Part shown: positions 56,295 to 63,725 of the stretch, piece by piece
How positions within the stretch are numbered: the first letter of the stretch is position 1
Layout: the number at the start of each line of letters is the position of its first letter
Source: Clostridia bacterium
GTDB lineage: Bacteria > Bacillota > Clostridia > Christensenellales > UMGS416
Length of the DNA stretch: 64,000 bases
Reading direction: 5' to 3'
Assembly (NCBI GenBank): GCA_016938675.1
Contig: JAFGUF010000027.1
Location: 186,001 to 250,000 of the forward strand
Program-made: the position numbers and the translations under genes
The notes under the pieces: generated by a model
Database searches by the model: none
What the model saw: only the letters and a program-made list of their open reading frames with translations
Told to the model about the DNA's origin: nothing

Positions 56295-57140
56295 TTGAGA
56301 GCGAAAATAATAACTGATTCTGTCAGTGATATTTCACCTGATATTGCAGAACTCTACGGCATTGATGTTCTCCCTATAGAAATATCAGTCGGCAGCCATT
56401 TTGAATCAGCATATGATGTACCCGTTTCCGAATCTGTCAAATGGATCGAATACCATAGAAAACGCATCGAATATAAAGGCGTTGGGGATGATGTATATAC
56501 CCGGGTTTTTGAAAAATACGTTAGTCAGGGAATGGGAATTATCTGCATCACCGGTGGAAGTGCCGGCATATCTAATTATGCCTGTGCCAGCCATGCTGCT
56601 ACAAATTTTCCCGGAGCTATTATTTATATAATCGACTCTCATCAGCTATCTTCCGGTGTTGCTATAATCGCACTTGAGGCTGCTATCATGGCGCAGGAAG
56701 GAGCTTCAGCCAACGCAATTGCGATAAGACTGGAGAGAACAATGCAGAAGTTCAGGCATGTGGGCGTTGCAGACAATGTGCAGTTTCTCCAGTATGCAGG
56801 CCTTTGCCCTAAAGTCGTGGCCGTGGGAAGCGGTCTTCTGAATGCTAAGTTTGAATTTATAATCATAGAGGAGAATAAATTCGATGTTCAGATTATTGGC
56901 AATTCTATGGATAAGGCAGTAAAAACATTCTGCAAAAAGGTTTTTAAGGACTTAAAAATAATGGATCCGAAAATTTTGTTTTTGATGTATACCATATCGG
57001 ATGAAGAATACTTCTCATACGTGTATAAGTATATTCAAGACTTGGAATACTTCGAGCAGGTAGCCGCGTGTGAGGCAGGACATTACACAACAAGTATTGT
57101 GGGCCGAAATGGTATTGGTGCCGCTTTTATGTTTAAATAA
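56295..57140 (+). CDS. DegV-family fatty-acid-binding protein (copy 1)
   Basis: A 281-residue DegV (FakB-like) protein. FakB proteins present fatty acids to a kinase for phosphorylation. 'KIITDSVSDISPDIAELYGIDVLPIEI' is the family N-terminus; 'GIICITGGSAGISNYACA' replaces the usual lipid-binding T-S-x-x-S loop with a divergent form; 'YIIDSHQLSSGVAIIALEA' is the D-S-x-x-x-S-x-G block. Start TTG 56295 is preceded by AGAGG. No fatty-acid kinase gene is adjacent. Confidence 0.85.
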   Translation: MRAKIITDSVSDISPDIAELYGIDVLPIEISVGSHFESAYDVPVSESVKWIEYHRKRIEYKGVGDDVYTRVFEKYVSQGMGIICITGGSAGISNYACASHAATNFPGAIIYIIDSHQLSSGVAIIALEAAIMAQEGASANAIAIRLERTMQKFRHVGVADNVQFLQYAGLCPKVVAVGSGLLNAKFEFIIIEENKFDVQIIGNSMDKAVKTFCKKVFKDLKIMDPKILFLMYTISDEEYFSYVYKYIQDLEYFEQVAACEAGHYTTSIVGRNGIGAAFMFK

Positions 57141-57189
57141 TTATTATTAAAGATAATTTAAATAAAATACAAGTAGGAGAGATAACAAT

Positions 57190-58035
57190 ATGGCTGTAAA
57201 AATCATTACTGATTCGATAAGTGATATTTCTGCAGAAGTTGCGGAAATGCACGGCATTGAGGTGCTTCCGATAGAGTATTTAATTGGAGGCACTTATATA
57301 TCTGCATTTGACCTGACTGTGGACGCGCTGGTAAAATGGATCAGAGAGAACAAAAGAACACCGGATTTAAGAGGGATAAGCGTCGATACATACAGGAAGA
57401 CATTTGAAAAGTATGTAAAGCAGGGGATGGAAATAGTATGCTTTACTACCGGCAGTCTTACAGTCTCCAACTATTCCTGCGCGTTGCATGCATCAACTTT
57501 GGTGCCTGCAGGGAACATACACGTAATTGACACGCACCAGATATCCACTAGCATAGGAATAATGGCAATAAAGGCAGCCGATATGGCAAAGAGCGGCGAG
57601 TCAGCGAACTCAATTGCAATTAGGTTTGAGCGGTCTATGAGCAAGTTCCGCCAATATGGGCTTGCTGATTCTGTGGAGTTTCTCGAGTATTCAGGACACT
57701 GCCCGAAAATTGTTGCTTTTGGCAGCAACCTTTTAAACGCCAAGTTTGAATTTTCAGTATATGATGACCAAAAGTTTGATGTAAAATATATTGGAAATTC
57801 AATGAGCAAAGCTCTTCCTACATACTTTAAAGACGTGTTTAAAAATTTAACAGCAATAGACCCTAAAAAAGTATTTATGACGCATACTTTCTCAGACGAG
57901 GATTATTTTGCGGAGTTATACAAGAAGGTACTTGGCTTAAATTATTTTGAAGAGATAATAGTGTGCGGAGCGTCATTGCACAGCACCAGCCTATACGGAA
58001 GCAGCGGAATAAGCGTAGCATACCAGCTGAAGTAA
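57190..58035 (+). CDS. DegV-family fatty-acid-binding protein (copy 2)
   Basis: A 281-residue tandem paralogue of copy 1, colinear across its whole length: 'KIITDSISDISAEVAEMHGIEVLPIEY', 'MEIVCFTTGSLTVSNYSCALHAS', 'VIDTHQISTSIGIMAIKAADMA', 'GHCPKIVAFGSNLLNAKFEFSVYDDQKFDVKYIGNSMSKAL'. It keeps the loop serines better than copy 1 but has D-T-H instead of D-S-H. Both may bind different acyl chains. The site before ATG 57190 is AGTAGGAGAG. Confidence 0.85.
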   Translation: MAVKIITDSISDISAEVAEMHGIEVLPIEYLIGGTYISAFDLTVDALVKWIRENKRTPDLRGISVDTYRKTFEKYVKQGMEIVCFTTGSLTVSNYSCALHASTLVPAGNIHVIDTHQISTSIGIMAIKAADMAKSGESANSIAIRFERSMSKFRQYGLADSVEFLEYSGHCPKIVAFGSNLLNAKFEFSVYDDQKFDVKYIGNSMSKALPTYFKDVFKNLTAIDPKKVFMTHTFSDEDYFAELYKKVLGLNYFEEIIVCGASLHSTSLYGSSGISVAYQLK

Positions 58036-58056
58036 ACAAAATATAATATAAATTGT

Positions 58057-58086
58057 AAATTAAGCTGATTTTATCAGCTTTAATTT
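58057..58086 (+). terminator. Hairpin after the second DegV gene
   Basis: AAATTAAGCTGAT (58057-58069), loop TTT, ATCAGCTTTAATTT (58073-58086), one bulged base; AT-rich tail. Likely separates degV from guaA transcription. Confidence 0.6.
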
Positions 58087-58196
58087 ATATTAGGGCTTAT
58101 TTATTACAGAAAAATATATTATAATGTACTTTAAAATAAAAGAGCAGATCATAATATATAACCTTTTTAATAAAGCTGAAAAGACAGGAGAAATAC

Positions 58197-59723
58197 ATGA
58201 CAGTAATAGTTTTGGATTTTGGCGGGCAGTACAATCAATTGATTGCAAGAAGAGTGAGAGAAGCGAAAGTATACAGCGAGATATTGCCATATACTACACC
58301 GATTGATGAAATTGCCGCGCTTAATCCTGCGGGTATAATATTCACCGGAGGCCCAAACTCATCATATGAGGAGGGCGCGCCCAGCATAGGCAGAGAAATA
58401 TTTGAGCTGGGAGTTCCTATTCTTGGTATCTGCTATGGTGCGCAGGTGATGAGCCTGGTATTGGGCGGAGGAGTGCACAGTGTGGAGCACAGAGAATACG
58501 GATTTACTACGGTTGATGTGGACCAAAACAGCCTGCTATTTGACGGACTCGAAAAAAGCCAGGTATGCTGGATGAGCCATACCGACCAGATATCAGATTT
58601 GCCGGAAGGATTCAGAGTATCCGCATCGACGCCTACCTGCCCGGTTGCCGCTATGGAGAACAAAGACAAAAAACTATATGCTGTACAGTTTCACCCGGAA
58701 GTGGGTCACACAGAGCATGGCCAGGACATGCTGGTTAATTTCCTTTATAATGTGTGTCGCTGTAAAGGTGACTGGACGATGTCCAATATTGCTAAGCAGT
58801 CAGTTATAGATTTGAAAGATAAAATAGGGGACAAGAAAGTGTTGCTGGCATTATCCGGCGGAGTTGATTCATCCGTTGCGGCGGTAATGCTATCTAAGGC
58901 TATCGGCAAAAACCTGACATGCATTTTCGTTGACCATGGCTTGCTGCGCAAGGATGAAGGCGACGAAGTGGAGAAAGTATTTACCGGGGATTTTGACCTG
59001 AACTTCATCAGAGTCAATGCAGAAGAAAGGTTTTTATCCAAACTGAAAGGAATAGAAGACCCAGAGAAGAAGCGCAAGATTATCGGCGAGGAGTTTATCC
59101 GCGTATTTGAGGAGGAAGCAAAAAAGCTGGGTAAAGTTCATTTTCTCGCACAAGGAACTATATACCCTGACGTTGTGGAATCGGGCGTTGGTCACGCGGC
59201 GGTGATAAAGAGCCATCATAATGTGGGAGGACTACCGGATCATGTGGACTTTGAGGAGATTATTGAGCCGATTCGGGATTTATTCAAGGACGAAGTTAGA
59301 AAGGTCGGTTTAGAGCTCGGCTTAAGCGAAGAATTAGTATGGCGTCAGCCATTCCCGGGTCCAGGGCTTGCTATCCGCGTGATGGGCGAAGTAACCACAG
59401 ATAGGCTTGAAATACTGAAGGAAGCGGACTATATTTACAGAGAGGAAATTAAAAAAGCGGGACTGAATCGGGAGATATGGCAGTACTTCGCCGCGCTAAC
59501 TAATACACGCACTGTTGGCGTAATGGGGGATGCTAGGACATATGATTATGTGCTTGCCCTGCGCGCGGTGACATCGGTGGATGCTATGACAGCTGACTGG
59601 GCGAGGATACCGCATGAAGTGCTGGCGAAGATATCCAACAGGATAATTAATGAAGTGCCGCATGTAAACAGGATTGTTTATGATATTACGAGTAAGCCGC
59701 CGGGGACTATTGAGTGGGAGTAG
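58197..59723 (+). CDS. guaA: GMP synthase (glutamine-hydrolysing)
   Basis: Converts XMP to GMP using glutamine. The 508-residue protein has an N-terminal class I amidotransferase ('LGICYGAQ', Cys79; '[13 protein letters not shown]'), the ATP-pyrophosphatase P-loop '[16 protein letters not shown]', and a C-terminal dimer domain ending '[10 protein letters not shown]'. AGGAG precedes the ATG. The 3' end of guaA is a known integration site for genomic islands, and the sequence after the stop is a mobile element. The reading frame itself is complete. Confidence 0.98.
   Translation: MTVIVLDFGGQYNQLIARRVREAKVYSEILPYTTPIDEIAALNPAGIIFTGGPNSSYEEGAPSIGREIFELGVPILGICYGAQVMSLVLGGGVHSVEHREYGFTTVDVDQNSLLFDGLEKSQVCWMSHTDQISDLPEGFRVSASTPTCPVAAMENKDKKLYAVQFHPEVGHTEHGQDMLVNFLYNVCRCKGDWTMSNIAKQSVIDLKDKIGDKKVLLALSGGVDSSVAAVMLSKAIGKNLTCIFVDHGLLRKDEGDEVEKVFTGDFDLNFIRVNAEERFLSKLKGIEDPEKKRKIIGEEFIRVFEEEAKKLGKVHFLAQGTIYPDVVESGVGHAAVIKSHHNVGGLPDHVDFEEIIEPIRDLFKDEVRKVGLELGLSEELVWRQPFPGPGLAIRVMGEVTTDRLEILKEADYIYREEIKKAGLNREIWQYFAALTNTRTVGVMGDARTYDYVLALRAVTSVDAMTADWARIPHEVLAKISNRIINEVPHVNRIVYDITSKPPGTIEWE
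59697..59723. other. Putative left attachment site at the guaA 3' end
   Basis: The last ~27 bp of guaA adjoin the element. Islands using tyrosine integrases are known to target this conserved end and keep the gene intact. The matching right copy would lie beyond the window, so the exact core cannot be set. A pair of TGGCAAC direct repeats (59782-59788, 59793-59799) just inside could be integrase arm sites. Confidence 0.45.
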
Positions 59724-59830
59724 GTAAAGAAGTCCCGGAAAGCCACTTATAAGCTGGTTTTCGACCACTAAGGTGCTATAATGGCAACGTTTTGGCAACA
59801 GTGACTGTATAATTAAAAATTCAATCTTTT

Positions 59831-59870
59831 AAAAGAGCTAACTGATTTAGAAATGTCAGTTAGCTCTTTT
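59831..59870. terminator. Bidirectional terminator, guaA / repressor gene
   Basis: Perfect 15-bp stem AAAAGAGCTAACTGA (59831-59845) / TCAGTTAGCTCTTTT (59856-59870), with T-rich or A-rich ends both ways. Confidence 0.92.
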
Positions 59871-59883
59871 GTTGCATTATGAA

Positions 59884-60390
59884 TTATGTATTTAGAGCAG
59901 CTCGCTCTGCTCTAACGGTATCTAGCTTAGCCTTGGTACGTTCTTCCTCAATACGAGGATAGTTATAACGCCAGTAATCATATTCATCTTTGGTGATTTC
60001 ATCAAATTTTAGTTTACTGGATTCTTTATACCAAGCGTTGAGCATTTCAAACATAGAAAGGTAGGTATGTCCTTTGGTTTTATCAAGAGTCAAACAAATC
60101 TCTCCGTCAATATTGTTTATTTGTAAACCGTACAAATCCTCAAGAGTGAATAAGGTATGCATAATACCCTCATAACTATCAATGTCTGGAACGTCCAGTG
60201 CTTTTGGGCTGACATCAAAGACTTTGGCGATTTTATTAAGAATATCTTCCTTTGGGGTTCTTTTACCGGATTCGTACTGTGCTATACGAACATCAGCGTT
60301 TTTTTCATCAAAGTCAATACTCATGCCTAAGTACTTTTGTGTTATATCTCGTTGTTTACGGTGAAACTTGATTCTCTCGTCAGTTGCCAT
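59884..60390 (-). CDS. Cro/C1-type (XRE) repressor of the element
   Basis: A 168-residue regulator with an N-terminal helix-turn-helix ('RIKFHRKQRDITQKYLGMSI...ADVRIAQYESGKRTPKEDILNKIAKVFDVSPKAL', ~5-65) and a C-terminal region with no catalytic motif I recognise, ending in a basic helix. GGAG at 8 nt supports ATG 60390; the frame extends further upstream. It is divergent from the xis-int promoter and probably represses both promoters through the shared ACATATATG motifs. Confidence 0.85.
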   Translation of the reverse strand: MATDERIKFHRKQRDITQKYLGMSIDFDEKNADVRIAQYESGKRTPKEDILNKIAKVFDVSPKALDVPDIDSYEGIMHTLFTLEDLYGLQINNIDGEICLTLDKTKGHTYLSMFEMLNAWYKESSKLKFDEITKDEYDYWRYNYPRIEEERTKAKLDTVRAERAALNT

Positions 60391-60422
60391 AATAATTACT
60401 CCTATCAAATGATTGTGAGATA

Positions 60423-60512
60423 AGTATAGCATATATGTTTAAGTAATGTCAACAAATAAAATAAATATGCTTATTAAATACACTTGACAAGAACATATAT
60501 GATAAGTATAAT
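60423..60512. promoter_or_regulatory. Divergent promoters with mirrored operator motifs
   Basis: Minus promoter (repressor): TTGACA (60452-60447), 18 nt, TATACT (60428-60423). Plus promoter (leader-xis-int): TTGACA (60484-60489), 17 nt, TATAAT (60507-60512), full consensus. Each spacer holds the motif ACATATATGnTA (core CATATATG at 60430-60437 and 60494-60501), read in the direction of its own promoter. These are likely repressor operators. A further repeat ATAGCA/TGCTAT lies at 60522-60537. Confidence 0.75.
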
Positions 60513-60519
60513 ATATGAA

Positions 60520-60826
60520 CCATAGCAGATATGCTATAGCAACTTGAAAACTGAATAGTGCAGCCAATCAGATATCGGTACGCTCTTAATAGAGGTCGCT
60601 TCCCCGGAGTAGCGATGCATCACAGGGATAATATCCGCCGTAGCCGAAAATACGCGTCTTGATCAAACAAGGTCGGAGGTAGGAACGGGATTGGGGGAAA
60701 GCACACAAAACAAAAGCCGAGCTCGACATATACTCCGGGCGTGTTTGGCACAAATCTATTGAAGGGAGGAGTCTATGTAACTTTAGTTGGAAACCTATTA
60801 AAACAAGAATGAAAGGAATTTAATAC
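60520..60826 (+). ncRNA. Gene-free structured leader upstream of xis
   Basis: About 300 nt transcribed from a consensus promoter with no usable frame. It is less AT-rich than its surroundings and contains several hairpins: TCGCT (60596-60600)/AGCGA (60611-60615), GGATA/TATCC (60626-60636), and GCCGAGC (60716-60722)/GTTTGGC (60743-60749). A strong site GGAGG (60765-60769) precedes ATG-TAA (60775-60780), a start-stop pair. It may be an attenuator or regulatory RNA for xis-int. I cannot match it to a named family. Confidence 0.45.
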
Positions 60827-61024
60827 ATGAAAAACACAACATTTTTGAGAGCAGAGGATGTAGCAAAAGAACTTGGTGTATCAGAATCATATGCCTACAA
60901 GATGATTAAAAAACTTAACCTTGAGTTGAGCAAGAAAGGTTATATAACAGTGGCGGGTAGAATAAACAGAAAATATTTCTGTGAAAAGGTTTGCTATGGA
61001 GATTATAACGAAGGGAATGATTAG
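60827..61024 (+). CDS. xis: Excisionase-type small DNA-binding protein
   Basis: A 65-residue helix-turn-helix protein: 'FLRAEDVAKELGVSESYAYKMIKKLNLELSKKGYITVAGRINRKYF' is a compact MerR-like/excisionase fold with a recognition helix and basic wing. GAAAGGAAT lies upstream of the ATG. The integrase ATG follows its stop codon directly (TAGATG), so the two are translationally linked. The role as directionality factor for excision is inferred from position. Confidence 0.8.
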   Translation: MKNTTFLRAEDVAKELGVSESYAYKMIKKLNLELSKKGYITVAGRINRKYFCEKVCYGDYNEGND

Positions 61025-62092
61025 ATGGGGGTTTATAAAGAACCTGAGACAAACACATGGCGAGTTATATACCGGTATACCAATTGGATGGGTGAGCGAA
61101 AGCAAACCAGCAAAAGAGGATTTATTACAAAAAGAGACGCGCTTGCGTGGGAACGTGAACAATTACAGAAGACTGGTTCCAACTTAGAAATGACTTTTGA
61201 AAGTTTTGTTGAGACTTATAACAACGATATGCGAAATCGCCTTAAAGAAAATACACAGCATAAGAAAGAAGTTATAATTCGGACAAAACTATTGCCTTAC
61301 TTTGGAAAGCGCAGAATGTGTGATATTCAGCCAACAGATATTATAACTTGGCAGAATAAAATGATAGGCTACAGAAATGAAAAGGGCGAAGCATTTTCAC
61401 CAGTTTATTTAAAAACAATACATAATCAAATTAGTGCCATTTTTAATCACGCAGTTAAGTATTACGGACTCACCGTAAACCCTGCAGCCAAAGCAGGCAG
61501 CATGGGAAAAGCCAAAGGCAGAGAAATGATGTTCTGGACAAAAGAAGAATACACCAGATTTTCAGATGCCATGATGGACAAACCAGTATCATTTTATGCA
61601 TATGAAATGCTTTACTGGTGCGGAATACGGATTGGAGAACTACTTGCATTAACAAGTGCCGACTTCAATTTTGAAAAATCAACAGTAAGGATTAACAAAT
61701 CATATCAACGTCTTAAAGGCAGGGATATAATAACAGACCCTAAAACACCAAAAAGCAATCGAATAATTCAAATGCCGGAATTCCTGGTGAAGGAGATGCA
61801 GGAATATCTAAGCCAACTTTATAAGTTAGAATCCACTGACAGGATATTTCCTATTACAAAAAGTTATATGCATCATGAGATGGATAGAGGATCAAAACAG
61901 GCAGGAGTAAAGCGGATACGTATTCATGACATACGGCACTCACATATATCACTATTAATTGATATGGGATTTTCAGCAATTGCTATAGCAGACCGTGTTG
62001 GACATGAAAGCATTGATATCACTTACAACTATGCGCACTTGTTTCCGTCAAGGCAGACGGAGATGGCAAAAAGACTGGACGTTGAGCGTTAG
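61025..62092 (+). CDS. int: Tyrosine recombinase (integrase) of the element
   Basis: A 355-residue site-specific recombinase. An N-terminal arm-binding domain ('YKEPETNTWRVIYRYTNWMGERKQTSKRGF') precedes the SAM-like core-binding domain (~55-150) and the catalytic domain with R202 ('CGIRIGELLAL'), K240 ('DPKTPKSNR'), H301-x-x-R304 ('HDIRHSH'), H327 ('RVGHESI') and nucleophile Y336 ('YNYAHLF'). All catalytic residues are present. Its closeness to the guaA 3' end points to that site as its target. Confidence 0.95.
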   Translation: MGVYKEPETNTWRVIYRYTNWMGERKQTSKRGFITKRDALAWEREQLQKTGSNLEMTFESFVETYNNDMRNRLKENTQHKKEVIIRTKLLPYFGKRRMCDIQPTDIITWQNKMIGYRNEKGEAFSPVYLKTIHNQISAIFNHAVKYYGLTVNPAAKAGSMGKAKGREMMFWTKEEYTRFSDAMMDKPVSFYAYEMLYWCGIRIGELLALTSADFNFEKSTVRINKSYQRLKGRDIITDPKTPKSNRIIQMPEFLVKEMQEYLSQLYKLESTDRIFPITKSYMHHEMDRGSKQAGVKRIRIHDIRHSHISLLIDMGFSAIAIADRVGHESIDITYNYAHLFPSRQTEMAKRLDVER

Positions 62093-62107
62093 AAAGGAGG
62101 GCAGAAT

Positions 62108-62446
62108 ATGTCGGTAAAAGTAAAAGATGATAAGGGACGTTGGAGAAGCAAAAGTGTGGCATTTCGTATGTCACCAGAGGAATGTGAAGAACTGAATTAC
62201 AGAGTTCAATTGTCAGGACTAAGCAAGCAGGACTATTTAATCAAGCGAAGTTTAGAGCAAAACATTGTGGTTATTGGTAATCCGAGAGTGTACAAAGCAC
62301 TGAGAAATAAGATGGATGAAATTTTAATGGAACTTAAAAAGATTTCAGAGAATATTCCGATAACTGACGAACTACTGGATAAGACGAATCAAATTACTAC
62401 ACTGATGGAGGGACTATCCAAAAAAAATTCCTACCCGAATGGATAA
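62108..62446 (+). CDS. MobC-like relaxosome accessory protein
   Basis: A 112-residue protein: 'KSVAFRMSPEECEELNYRVQLSGLSKQDYLIKRSL' is the ribbon-helix-helix-like region of plasmid mobilization accessory proteins (MobC type), followed by a helical C-terminus. It would bend oriT DNA for the relaxase. AAAGGAGGGCAG precedes the ATG. It lies 15 bp after int and upstream of the replication-type ATPase. Confidence 0.75.
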   Translation: MSVKVKDDKGRWRSKSVAFRMSPEECEELNYRVQLSGLSKQDYLIKRSLEQNIVVIGNPRVYKALRNKMDEILMELKKISENIPITDELLDKTNQITTLMEGLSKKNSYPNG

Positions 62447-62472
62447 GAATTTTCAGACAATATTACAACAAT

Positions 62473-62536
62473 GAGCTGTACATACCATCTCGTAACAATG
62501 ATAGTATATCACAGCTCCTTTGTTGAATTCAACAAA
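62473..62536. repeat. Hairpin plus perfect 18-bp palindrome before repA-like gene
   Basis: GAGCTGT (62473-62479) with ATAC (62482-62485) pairs with GTAT (62504-62507) and ACAGCTC (62511-62517). One base later lies the perfect palindrome TTTGTTGAATTCAACAAA (62519-62536), just ahead of the ribosome site. Candidate operator or replication-origin element for the ATPase. Confidence 0.6.
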
Positions 62537-62553
62537 AAGAAAGGAGTATTTCT

Positions 62554-63552
62554 TTGAATAAATTCTTAGAGTTTGCAATGGAAATAGAAGCAGATGATGA
62601 TTTAAGAATAATAAATATGGAAGATGTTGCAGCAGTAGAAGTGGACTGGCTATGGTATCCATACATACCTTACGGAAAGATAACCATAGTACAAGGCGAT
62701 CCCGGAGAAGGCAAAACTACCTTTGCACTGCAGCTCGCTTCAATATTAAGTAAAGGCGAGACGTTGCCCTGTGTCGGCGAAGAAAGCTGTCCAGCTAGTC
62801 CTATTAATATTATTTATCAATCGGCAGAAGACGGACTCAACGACACAATAAAACCGAGGCTGGTCGAAGCAAATGCTGACTGCACAAAAATCAAAGTAAT
62901 AGATGAAAGTAAATATCCGTTGTCCATGATAGATGGAAGACTAGAGACTGCTATTCGGGAAACCGGAGCAAGGCTTGTTGTACTTGACCCAATACAGGCA
63001 TATTTAGGTGAAAACATTGATATGCACAGAGCCAATGAAATCAGACCTATTCTTAAGCGACTTGGTGAAATGGCGGATGAATATAAATGCGCCATTGTAC
63101 TAATTGGTCATATGAACAAATCCAAAGGTGCTAAATCAACATACAGGGGATTGGGATCAATAGACTTTCAGGCAGCTGCACGTAGTGTACTGATTGTAGG
63201 AAGAATTAAAGACAAACCTCATATAAGAGTGATTGCCCATGGTAAAAGCTCGCTTGCACCTGAAGGGAAATCGATAGCATTTGAACTAGGTGAAGAAAAT
63301 GGATTTACATGGCTTGGACAGTATGAGATTTCAGTAGATGATTTGTTATCCGGCGGTAAAAGTGAAAAGAAGCTGAAGATGGCGGAGAAGCTAATATCGG
63401 ATATGCTAGCAAACGGAGATGTTGAACAGAAAATAATACTTGCTAAAGCAATATCGTTAGGTATATCAAAACGAGTACTAGATCAAGCAAAGAAGAACTT
63501 ATCGGTAAAATCTAAAAAATCAGGTGACTGCTGGTACTGGAGATTCGCCTGA
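62554..63552 (+). CDS. RepA-like RecA-fold ATPase/helicase
   Basis: A 332-residue AAA_25/RepA-type hexameric ATPase as found on plasmids and mobilizable elements. Walker A 'GDPGEGKTTFALQLA' (48-62), 'IYQSAEDG', Walker B-like 'LVVLDPIQAYLG', 'VLIGHMNKSKGAKSTYRGLGSIDFQAAARSVLIV', and a small C-terminal winged-helix-like tail ('LAKAISLGISKRVLDQAKKNLSVKSKK'). TTG 62554 follows AAAGGAG at 7-nt spacing. Probably supports autonomous replication or unwinding of the excised circle. Confidence 0.82.
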   Translation: MNKFLEFAMEIEADDDLRIINMEDVAAVEVDWLWYPYIPYGKITIVQGDPGEGKTTFALQLASILSKGETLPCVGEESCPASPINIIYQSAEDGLNDTIKPRLVEANADCTKIKVIDESKYPLSMIDGRLETAIRETGARLVVLDPIQAYLGENIDMHRANEIRPILKRLGEMADEYKCAIVLIGHMNKSKGAKSTYRGLGSIDFQAAARSVLIVGRIKDKPHIRVIAHGKSSLAPEGKSIAFELGEENGFTWLGQYEISVDDLLSGGKSEKKLKMAEKLISDMLANGDVEQKIILAKAISLGISKRVLDQAKKNLSVKSKKSGDCWYWRFA

Positions 63553-63633
63553 AAACTTAAGTTTGCAAGGCTGTAGCATTATAAATACAAGCAATATTGC
63601 ACAGTTGTACTAGTATGCTGCTATGAAAGTTTT

Positions 63634-63660
63634 GTTACTTTTGTCAAAAGTAACGCAAAA
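63634..63660. other. Candidate oriT region
   Basis: Perfect inverted repeat GTTACTTTTG (63634-63643), one T, CAAAAGTAAC (63645-63654), followed by GCAAAA, ~70 bp before the relaxase gene. MobV-type oriT sites are inverted repeats just upstream of mob. The nick site cannot be assigned. The rest of 63553-63725 holds no gene. Confidence 0.5.
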
Positions 63661-63725
63661 GCACTTTCGGCATAAATGCCAAAAGATGCTTTGCGGCTTG
63701 CCGGCGGCACGTTAGAAAAAGGAGG

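Noticed and set aside
60596-60749. The leader hairpins as a T-box or known riboswitch
   Set aside because: No T-box TGGNACC sequence, no specifier-loop pattern, and no match to aptamer consensus motifs I know.
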